A stretch of 20,855 bases of DNA, taken from the NCBI GenBank assembly GCA_947307505.1, contig CAMZJG010000003.1:1-20855 (forward strand), read 5' to 3'. A program made the position numbers and the translations under genes. Origin of the DNA: an uncultured Clostridia bacterium (GTDB taxonomy: Bacteria; Bacillota_A; Clostridia; Oscillospirales; Oscillospiraceae). The notes below the pieces were generated by a model, which did no database searches, was not told where the DNA came from, and was given only the letters and a program-made list of their open reading frames with translations. Below, piece after piece: positions 15,218 through 20,855 of the stretch (position 1 is its first letter; each line of letters starts with the position of its first letter).

Positions 15218-15235
15218 ATAATATAATTGTATAAT
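15218..15235. promoter_or_regulatory. Candidate OhrR operator
   Basis: ATAATATAATTGTATAAT is an 18-base imperfect palindrome (7 of 9 pairs) covering the -10 element and start region of the ohrR-like promoter. OhrR sites in Bacillus are AT-rich inverted repeats of the TACAATT/AATTGTA kind, and TACAATT is present on the minus strand here. Binding would block the polymerase, giving autorepression relieved by peroxide. This is inferred from sequence similarity and position. Confidence 0.6.
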
Positions 15236-15254
15236 ATATAAAATGCAATGTCAA
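15226..15254 (-). promoter_or_regulatory. Sigma-A promoter of the ohrR-gpx-flavodoxin operon
   Basis: On the minus strand a perfect TTGACA (15254-15249) and TACAAT (15231-15226) have the ideal 17-base spacing. Transcription should start near 15219, 27 bases before the regulator ATG. It is the strongest promoter match in the window. Confidence 0.85.
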
Positions 15255-15378
15255 GGCTTTTGTCTTCGTTTTCCGAAACAGTCAAACGGAGAGGGCTTGC
15301 CGGGGCTCCCTGCAACAGATGCTCCGTTTTATAAGCTACTTCAAGCGCGGAGCTTGACCGGAGACCAACATAAAAGCT

Positions 15379-15404
15379 GGAGGCCGCAGAAAACCGCGGC
15401 CTCC
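15379..15404. terminator. Strong hairpin, probable terminator
   Basis: GGAGGCCGC and GCGGCCTCC pair perfectly over 9 bases around an 8-base loop. CTTTTC follows on the plus strand and AGCTTTTATG on the minus strand. It lies about 190 bases beyond the SLH-protein stop and 125 bases before the ohrR-like promoter, insulating the two units. Confidence 0.6.
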
Positions 15405-15440
15405 CTTTTCATCTGGTTTATTCAGAATACAGCGCAGAAA

Positions 15441-15468
15441 GACGGAGGGCGTCTCGGTGCCTTCCGTC
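15441..15468 (-). terminator. Weaker hairpin after the SLH protein gene
   Basis: On the minus strand GACGGAAGGC pairs with GCCCTCCGTC (9 of 10 positions) and runs into TTTCTG. The T tract is poor, so it may only pause transcription ahead of the stronger hairpin at 15379-15404. Confidence 0.4.
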
Positions 15469-15596
15469 CTTCTGCTGCTAAGTTGAAACAGGGAGGTAAG
15501 AAAAGGAAAGTGAAGAGAGTATGGAAAAGCAAAGATGTAAAGTAAAATATGGGTTCCCACAGGACTGGAGTTGCAGCAAATGTTCTATTTCAACGA

Positions 15597-17795
15597 TTAA
15601 CGATCGTTAAGCCTCAGCATCCCGCCTTCACAGTCAACGGATACGGCACAGGCAGGATCCCCGACGATGGCGTCCACGTGATTCCCGCCGCCCGCGATGC
15701 TCCCGGAGACCATACAGCCGCTGACGATGAAGGAAGACATCACATTGCTGCCCTCCATCATTTCCTTTCCTGCACCGATCAGACCGCCGACGGAATCCGT
15801 CGTTTCGGAGACGATGATGGTCACGTCTTCGACGGTACAGCCGGTGATCTGCGACGGCGCCGTCGGATCATATGTACCGGCGAACCCCACCAGGCCGCCG
15901 ACCAGGCGGTTGTTTTCACCACGCACGGTAATCATCGTGCCGCTGACCTTGCAGTCCGTGATCTCCGCCGCGCCCCAAGGCGCCCCGCAGAGGGCGCCGA
16001 AGCCCCAGGTCTCGTTGCCGCCCGCAGTGATGCTCCCGCCTTTGACTTCGCAGTTTTTGATGGAGCTCATCGTGGTTCCGCCGGCAATCAGTCCCGCACA
16101 GGCCCCGTCGTCGCCCAATACGGTGATCTCCGCCGTCGCGCTGCAATCGGAAATCAGGTCAAAGCCTGTCCCGACGATGCCGCCGATCCCCTGCATGCCG
16201 GTGAGCTTATTATCTCCGATAAGGTGAATGTCCGAAACGGGACAATTCATGAATTGCAGGCCCACAGCGCCGCCGACGAGATAAAAACCGGATACGTTTA
16301 CATTCTCCAGTGTGAAATGGCCGATGAACGCAGCGCCGTTTTCCGTGCCGGAAATGCAGCCGAAAAGCCCCGCTCCCATAGGGGATTCGCAGGAAACCGT
16401 CAGGTTCGAGATCGTGTGGCCCGCTCCGTCGAAGCTGCCGGTAAACGCATAGTCCGGTTGCGGTACCTCGGCATCCTCTGGTGCGTCAGACAGAGAATGG
16501 AAAACACCGATGGGCAGCCAGTTATCGTAAGCGGAAAGATCGATATCGTCGATCAAAACGTAATGCGCCGTCAAATCGTCACGGATACGGTCCAACTGCT
16601 CGGCAGTTGCGATCTGCCACGGGTCTTCCGCAGTTCCGGCGCCTCCGGCAAAGCGGCTTGTTTCAGCGGCGTCCGCCGCTCCCTCTTCCAGGTTTTCCGT
16701 AACGAACAGGGTGATGCAGTCCCTCATGCACGCATCGTCATAGTCGGCGGAGATCGCTGAAGCCAGCCAATATGCGTATTCTCCCTCCGTATAATCGGTG
16801 AGGCCCTCCAGGGAGCCGCCGTATCGGAATTCCAGGTGATAGGTACCGGCGGGAGTATCGTCGCTGAAGGCGAAGTAGCGGAAACCGTCGCCGCTGGCGT
16901 CGTCGCTCTCATAAACGTGCATGGCTGCGGGCATCTCCATGCCGAAATAGGTGACCGTACTGTCCTGCAAGTAGTGATAGCTGTGGCGGAACAGCTCCCG
17001 GCCTTGGCCGTCGACACCGCTGATCGTATTCCCCTCGATGGCGAACTCAGCCACGTCCCCCAGGAAAAAGCAGTTGAATACCGCGTTCTCCGGATCGGCG
17101 GCAAAGGCGTTGATCGCCTCCTGCCCATAGAGCTCGCCCATGAAGCGCTGGGTGAACATCTGATAGTAAAGACTCAGCTCCTCTTCGCTTTCGCAGTAGG
17201 CCTGCAGTATCTCGTTCCAAAGAGGAAGATATTTATCCAGGCTCATCTCCGGAAACAGCTCGATGTAGCTGCCCTGCAGCTGCGCAAGGAGCGCGTCGGG
17301 TTGTCCCAGGCGTCCCAGCATAGCCGCCAGGTCTTCGGGGTAGGCGGCCGACGTGGGGAAAAACTCCGCTGCCGCGTCGATCACCCCTGCGCTCAGGGCC
17401 CATTGAAGGGCGGGAGCATACCAGGCATTTTCCGCCGTGTCGCTGAAGGGAAGCTGCGAAGCCGCTTCCGGTTTGCCCGCCCTCTTCCAGAGAAAAGCTA
17501 CCAACTGAGCCCGGCTCGCCTCTTCCGCCGGAGCAAATCTGCCGCCGCCCACGCCGTCCGTCAGGCCGATCTCAGAGGCCCAAAGCACTGCGGCATAGCA
17601 AGCGTCTTCTGCATTCACATCGAGATAGGGGCTCTCTGTCAACGTCGGGATCGGGCTGCCCTCCAGCTCCCAGAGACGCAGGACGATCTCGCTTCGCTTC
17701 AGCGCCGGCCCCTCTGCCGCCGCTGCACCTATCGGCAGCACGCCCAGCATCAGAATCAGCGTCAGTATGATCGCGATAGCTTTCGTTTTTTTCAT
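15597..17795 (-). CDS. Secreted SLH protein with ZinT-like and beta-helix domains
   Basis: The 732-residue protein starts with a Sec signal peptide (MKKTKAIAIILTLILMLG..., cleaved near residue 27). Two SLH repeats follow (about 31-108 and 116-165), so it should attach to cell-wall polymer. Residues about 174-370 resemble the ZinT/AdcA-II lipocalin-like metal-binding domain: FAIEGNTISG, then FRYFAFSDDTPAGTYHLEFRYG. The usual triple-His site is only partly evident (His319 and few others), so metal binding is uncertain. From residue 383 to the end, GLUG-like and Cys-rich beta-helix repeats follow (SFDGAGHTISNLTV, VGGLVGF, VGGLIGAG). The start at 17795 is set by AAGGAG seven bases upstream; in-frame ATGs further up overlap the previous gene. 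Its place after a metal ATPase and chaperone is suggestive of surface metal capture, but this is inference. Confidence 0.8.
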   Translation of the reverse strand: MKKTKAIAIILTLILMLGVLPIGAAAAEGPALKRSEIVLRLWELEGSPIPTLTESPYLDVNAEDACYAAVLWASEIGLTDGVGGGRFAPAEEASRAQLVAFLWKRAGKPEAASQLPFSDTAENAWYAPALQWALSAGVIDAAAEFFPTSAAYPEDLAAMLGRLGQPDALLAQLQGSYIELFPEMSLDKYLPLWNEILQAYCESEEELSLYYQMFTQRFMGELYGQEAINAFAADPENAVFNCFFLGDVAEFAIEGNTISGVDGQGRELFRHSYHYLQDSTVTYFGMEMPAAMHVYESDDASGDGFRYFAFSDDTPAGTYHLEFRYGGSLEGLTDYTEGEYAYWLASAISADYDDACMRDCITLFVTENLEEGAADAAETSRFAGGAGTAEDPWQIATAEQLDRIRDDLTAHYVLIDDIDLSAYDNWLPIGVFHSLSDAPEDAEVPQPDYAFTGSFDGAGHTISNLTVSCESPMGAGLFGCISGTENGAAFIGHFTLENVNVSGFYLVGGAVGLQFMNCPVSDIHLIGDNKLTGMQGIGGIVGTGFDLISDCSATAEITVLGDDGACAGLIAGGTTMSSIKNCEVKGGSITAGGNETWGFGALCGAPWGAAEITDCKVSGTMITVRGENNRLVGGLVGFAGTYDPTAPSQITGCTVEDVTIIVSETTDSVGGLIGAGKEMMEGSNVMSSFIVSGCMVSGSIAGGGNHVDAIVGDPACAVSVDCEGGMLRLNDR

Positions 17796-17809
17796 TTGTA
17801 TGCTCCTTC

Positions 17810-18214
17810 TCATATGGATTCCTTTTTCTTCGCCAGAACCGTGAGCCAGGGCTTTTCCGGATGGCGGTCGCACTTGACTTCGGTGAAGCCCGCAGCTTTC
17901 AGCGCCGCCGCAAGGTCTTCGGCGGTGTAGCATTTCATGCCGTCGATGAGCTTTTCGTATTTCAGGCTCGTCTCGTCCCTGCCGTCGGATTCATTGCAGA
18001 TCAGGAACGCTCCGCCCGGCTTCAGCATCCAGACCGAAACGCCCAGGCCGACGAGCGTTCCCAGGAGGAACACGATGAACAGCACGGTTTTCCCCGTCCC
18101 GGAAACCAGTCCGGTCAGGCCGAAAACGATGAACAAAATAAGGAATACGGCGGTGATCCCCACCGCGGTCATCACCATGCCCTTGGGCATCCAGTTCTTG
18201 TAGTCCGGTTTCAT
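17810..18214 (-). CDS. Chimeric membrane/methyltransferase-fragment protein
   Basis: The 134 residues fall into two unrelated halves. Residues 1-63 (MKPDYKNWMPKGMV, then two membrane segments at about 13-34 and 43-63) look like the N-terminus of a membrane-anchored class I methyltransferase. Residues 64-134 start abruptly at LKPGGAFLICNESDG and continue DGMKCYTAEDLAAALKAAGFTEV, the last third of a soluble SAM methyltransferase of another subtype. The SAM-binding motifs I-III are missing, so methyl transfer is not possible as written. I infer an in-frame deletion joining two neighbouring methyltransferase genes, with the junction near 18025. The ribosome site (AGGCAGGT) and frame are intact, so the product may be made. 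It lies 45 bases after the HMA chaperone gene. Confidence 0.65.
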   Translation of the reverse strand: MKPDYKNWMPKGMVMTAVGITAVFLILFIVFGLTGLVSGTGKTVLFIVFLLGTLVGLGVSVWMLKPGGAFLICNESDGRDETSLKYEKLIDGMKCYTAEDLAAALKAAGFTEVKCDRHPEKPWLTVLAKKKESI

Positions 18215-18258
18215 GGATTACCTGCCTTTCTCAGCGGATTCCTGCCACTGGTTTCCCT

Positions 18259-18513
18259 TCACCTGCGGCTGAAAAGGCCCTTCTTTTCGTAAGGGGCCGT
18301 CTCCATGGAGAGAAAGGTATACCCCGTGGCGTCGATGGCTTCCTTCAGCTGCGCCTCCGGGACCCGTTCCTCCGAAAAAAAGGATGCGACGCCCTTCCCG
18401 TGGGAGGCCGTGACCTTTTTCGCGCCGGGAACCGCCTTGCGGATCGTATCGCAGATGTGGGCTTCGCACATGCCGCAGGACATCCCGCCGATCTTCAGTG
18501 TCGTTTTGACCAT
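18259..18513 (-). CDS. HMA-domain metallochaperone (CopZ-like)
   Basis: The 84-residue protein is a single heavy-metal-associated ferredoxin-like domain with the metal site GGMSCGMCEAH (Cys13, Cys16). It ends in a basic tail (YEKKGLFSRR). Soluble domains of this type carry Cu(I) or related soft metals to P1B ATPases, and the ATPase encoded just upstream lacks a Cys-type HMA domain, so this protein may supply it. A perfect AAGGAGG ribosome site lies before the ATG. The name CopZ would assume copper, which the sequence alone does not prove. Confidence 0.9.
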   Translation of the reverse strand: MVKTTLKIGGMSCGMCEAHICDTIRKAVPGAKKVTASHGKGVASFFSEERVPEAQLKEAIDATGYTFLSMETAPYEKKGLFSRR

Positions 18514-18543
18514 GCCGATGTTCCTCCTTTCAGATGTGACCTC

Positions 18544-18624
18544 TCATTTGCGGCGGTAGCCGGTGATCATGGCCAGGATGAAGCTGACCACGGCGGCCCC
18601 GGCAAAGAACTTATGGTATTTCAT
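18544..18624 (-). CDS. 26-residue single-span membrane peptide
   Basis: A GGAGG site nine bases before ATG 18624 opens a frame of 26 codons. The peptide begins MKYHKFFAGAAVVSFILAMI and ends with a basic tail, giving one transmembrane span with positive ends. It overlaps the end of the P-type ATPase gene by 14 bases and is followed by the HMA gene, so it is translated within the metal operon. Small membrane peptides often modulate transporters; such a role here is inferred. Too short for homology by eye. Confidence 0.6.
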   Translation of the reverse strand: MKYHKFFAGAAVVSFILAMITGYRRK

Positions 18625-20710
18625 TCTCGTTTTCCTCCAATAGATCGGTCAGACAGTTCATGCTGAGCAGCAGCGTGGAAGCATTGTGCAGCAGGGCGCT
18701 CACGGCGGGGGGCAGGAGCCCGAGGGCCCCCAGCAGGATCAGGGCCCCGTTGAAGCCCATGACGAAGCGGTAATTCCGGTGGATGCGGCCCATGAGGGCG
18801 TCGGAGAGGCGCTTGAGCCATACCAGCTCATGCAGGTCCTCCGCCGCGATGGTCACATCCGCCACCTCCCGGGCGATGACCGCCCCGGAGCCCACGGCGA
18901 TCCCCACGTCCGCCAGGGAGAGGGCGGGCGTGTCGTTGATGCCGTCCCCGATCATCAGCACTGTCCGCCCAGCCGTCTGCTCGGCGCGGATGTAGTCGGC
19001 CTTATCCTCCGGCAGCACCTCCGCCCGGTAGTCGTCGACACCCAGCTCGGAAGCAATAGCTGCGGCGGTGTTCCGGCTGTCCCCTGTGAGCATCACCGCC
19101 TTTTGGATCCCGGCGTCATGGAGGGCGGCCAGAGCGCCTTTCGCCTCCGGGCGCAGGGGGTCGGAAATGCCGATGGCGGCGGAAAGGACGCCGTCGACGG
19201 CGAGATAGAGCCAGGAGCAGGCGGGCGAGAGGGCTTCAAACCGTTCCCGGTCCTCTGGCAGGATCACTGCGCCTTCGTCCTCAAAGATGAAGTGGCTGCT
19301 GCCAATGGCGGCCCGTTTGCCGTCGATCCTCGTGGCGATGCCGTGAGCGACCACATACTCCACCTCGCTGTGCATCTCGCTGTGGTCCAGTCCCCGTTCC
19401 AGGGCAGCGTGCACTACCGCATTGGCCACGGAATGGGGGAAATGCTCCTCCAGGCAGGCGGCAATGCGCAGCATCTCTGTCGCGTTCTCCCCTTGGAAGG
19501 GCACCACCTCCCGCAAGGTGGGGCAGGCGCGGGTGAGGGTACCGGTCTTGTCGAAGATGACCGTGTCCGCCTCGCTGACCTTCTCCATGTATTTGCCGCC
19601 CTTCACCGTGACCCGGTGCCGCTGCGCCTCCCGCATGGCGGAAAGGACGCTGAGAGGCATGGAGAGCTTCAAGGCGCAGGAGAAGTCCACCATCAGCACG
19701 CTGACCGCCCTGGCGGTGTTGCCCGTGAGCAGCCAGGTGAGGAGGCTGCCCCCCAGGCAGCAGGGCACCAGCTTGTCCGCCAGGTGGCTGGCCCGGTTCT
19801 CCACCCCGGATTTCAGCCGCTGGGAATCCTCGATCATACGGACGATCCGGTCATAGCGGCTCTCCCCGCTGACGCCCGTCACCCGCAGGACGCAGTTGCC
19901 CTCCTCCACCACGCTCCCGGCATAGACCGCCGCGCCGGGCCGCTTGGCAACGGGGACGCTTTCCCCGGTGAGAGAGGCCTGGTTCAGCATCACATCCCCC
20001 GCCTCCAGGATGCCATCCAGGGGAAGAACATGCCCCGTATGGACCACGATCCGGTCTCCGGGACGGACCTGACCCAAGGGTACGCTTACCTGGTTCCCTT
20101 CCCCGTCCAGCAGCCAGACCCTGTCCACTTGAAGAGCCATGCTCCGGGCCAAGTCGTCTACGGACTTCTTGTGGGTCCATTCGTCCAGGGTCTCTCCCAG
20201 CTTCAGCAAAAAGCCCACAGAGCCCGCCGTGGCATAGTCCCCGGTGAGCAGAGAAACGCCGATGGCCACCCCGTCCAGCACGTCCACGGTGAGCTTCCCC
20301 CTGGCTGCGGTCTTTACGGCCCGCAGGATGCGGGGAAGGGCCTGCCAAATGCTCAGGATGCGGCGCAGGGGCGCGGGCAGCAGCAGGCGTTTGGCATAGT
20401 GCCGCACCGCCAGCATGACCAGCTTTTCCTTATATTCCCGGTTCATGGACCGGCTGCTGTGCTCCTCCGGCGCAAGGCACTTCTCTGCCTTTTCCCATGA
20501 AAAGCCCGCCAGGGCGGCGCAGAGCACCGCGCGGTCCCCACGATAGCGGAGGATCACGCCGCAGGTGCGCTCGTGGATCGTCACCTGCTCCACGCCCTCC
20601 AGCCCCCGAAGCCAGGCGTCCAGCAGATCCGCCTGCCGAAGGGTCATCTGCCGGAGTCCGGCACGGAGACGCAGCCTGCCGGGGCTCTCATGGAGGATCA
20701 GGAACCTCAT
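18611..20710 (-). CDS. HMA2-type heavy-metal P1B ATPase with FSC motif
   Basis: The 699-residue pump begins with an HMA2-like domain lacking CxxC (ESPGRLRLRAG...VEQVTIHERTCGVILRY). The core is complete: actuator TGES (248-251), phosphorylation motif DKTGTLT with Asp387, a nucleotide-domain PHS region (EEHFPHSVANAVV, 421-433), LTGDSRNTA (541-549) and GDGINDTPAL (588-597). The membrane metal site, usually CPC/CPH/SPC, reads DFSCALKLSMP, an FSC variant at 343-345. Specificity therefore cannot be read off as Cu or Zn. The ATG overlaps the upstream stop as ATGA, so it is coupled to the DUF6110-like gene. Efflux of a transition metal is the likely role. There are fewer membrane helices before the actuator than in CopA, as often in this subgroup. 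Confidence 0.92.
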   Translation of the reverse strand: MRFLILHESPGRLRLRAGLRQMTLRQADLLDAWLRGLEGVEQVTIHERTCGVILRYRGDRAVLCAALAGFSWEKAEKCLAPEEHSSRSMNREYKEKLVMLAVRHYAKRLLLPAPLRRILSIWQALPRILRAVKTAARGKLTVDVLDGVAIGVSLLTGDYATAGSVGFLLKLGETLDEWTHKKSVDDLARSMALQVDRVWLLDGEGNQVSVPLGQVRPGDRIVVHTGHVLPLDGILEAGDVMLNQASLTGESVPVAKRPGAAVYAGSVVEEGNCVLRVTGVSGESRYDRIVRMIEDSQRLKSGVENRASHLADKLVPCCLGGSLLTWLLTGNTARAVSVLMVDFSCALKLSMPLSVLSAMREAQRHRVTVKGGKYMEKVSEADTVIFDKTGTLTRACPTLREVVPFQGENATEMLRIAACLEEHFPHSVANAVVHAALERGLDHSEMHSEVEYVVAHGIATRIDGKRAAIGSSHFIFEDEGAVILPEDRERFEALSPACSWLYLAVDGVLSAAIGISDPLRPEAKGALAALHDAGIQKAVMLTGDSRNTAAAIASELGVDDYRAEVLPEDKADYIRAEQTAGRTVLMIGDGINDTPALSLADVGIAVGSGAVIAREVADVTIAAEDLHELVWLKRLSDALMGRIHRNYRFVMGFNGALILLGALGLLPPAVSALLHNASTLLLSMNCLTDLLEENENEIP

Positions 20711-20855
20711 TGTCCGCTCACTTCGGTTTCGATGATTTCCGGCGCGGCTTCCTTTTCCCGCTTCGCGTTGATCTCCTTCGCGTCAGCCAGGATGTCCGAA
20801 CATCCCTCCTGCACCAGCTCCACATTCCGCATGACCTCGTCCTTGCAGCGCAGGG
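20707..20855 (-). CDS. DUF6110-like small protein, C-terminal part (cut by edge)
   Basis: The frame enters at the right edge and ends at a TGA that overlaps the ATPase ATG. The visible 48 residues read LRCKDEVMRNVELVQEGCSDILADAKEI and end in a Glu/Lys-rich tail. The pattern (RCKDxxM, then a helix ending ILADAKEIN) matches the C-terminus of DUF6110 proteins, small clostridial proteins with an N-terminal membrane segment often found before HMA2-type ATPases. The visible Cys in LRCKD and EGCSD could bind metal. The N-terminus lies outside the window, so the family call is tentative. Confidence 0.7.
   Translation of the reverse strand, partial: LRCKDEVMRNVELVQEGCSDILADAKEINAKREKEAAPEIIETEVSGQ

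Larger units (their letters stand above)
15193..15596. other. Intergenic region upstream of the ohrR-like gene
   Basis: This 404-base stretch holds the ohrR-like promoter and operator (15218-15254), two terminator-like hairpins (15379-15404 and 15441-15468) for the SLH-protein gene ending at 15597, and otherwise no convincing gene. A 29-codon plus-strand frame with three Cys (15521-15610) is the only peptide candidate. Confidence 0.6.

Noticed and set aside
18686..20500. Long plus-strand frame (604 codons)
   Set aside because: It is a mirror of the P-type ATPase gene, rich in His/Gly/Pro as expected for antisense translation.

Overview
The window looks like chromosome from a gut-type clostridium, probably of the Oscillospiraceae/Ruminococcaceae. 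The basis is GC-rich codon use, strong AGGAGG-type ribosome sites, SLH-domain surface proteins, SpoIIE/RsbU-type phosphatases, an EFR1-type flavodoxin-ferredoxin, an NHLM-type peptide-export remnant and a clostridial metal P-type ATPase cluster. The taxonomy is an inference. Every gene I can support is on the minus strand, so transcription runs from high to low coordinates; the long plus-strand reading frames are antisense shadows.

Reading in the direction of transcription: (a) 20855-15597 holds a metal-handling cluster. It has the tail of a small DUF6110-like protein, an HMA2-headed P1B ATPase with an unusual FSC membrane motif, a 26-residue membrane peptide, a solitary HMA metallochaperone, a chimeric membrane protein made from pieces of two methyltransferases, and a secreted SLH / ZinT-like / beta-helix protein. 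(b) 15254-13384 is a peroxide-defence unit: an OhrR-like MarR regulator with the sensing cysteine, a Cys-type glutathione peroxidase and an EFR1-like flavodoxin-ferredoxin. Its sigma-A-type promoter carries an AT-rich palindrome that is probably the OhrR operator. (c) 13366-13109 is the 3' remnant of an alpha/beta hydrolase.

(d) 12887-10561 is a two-component system with its own promoter and terminator: a LytS-like membrane histidine kinase and a SARP-type response regulator. (e) 10535-4545 is the most interesting part. It encodes STAS, an ATPase-like protein, a second STAS gene, a candidate double-glycine peptide, an NHLM-type membrane-fusion protein, a C39 peptidase domain, a HAMP-SpoIIE phosphatase and a STAS-kinase-RsbW fusion. 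This looks like a complete partner-switching circuit wrapped around a peptide-export module. The two STAS genes lie in a 293-bp direct repeat that I read as identical. (f) 4418-276 encodes a lipoprotein with an InlB-like repeat and a secreted DUF3089 / SLH / tyrosine-phosphatase fusion. (g) 233-1 is the start of a membrane protein cut by the window edge.

Several genes are damaged or spliced. There is a 1-nt loss in the SpoIIE-type gene (about 7528), a 1-nt gain in the membrane-fusion gene (about 8688), a C39 domain joined to the tail of an SLH domain, the chimeric methyltransferase, and the hydrolase stub. Either this locus is decaying by small deletions and frameshifts, or the assembly has errors; read mapping would separate the two.
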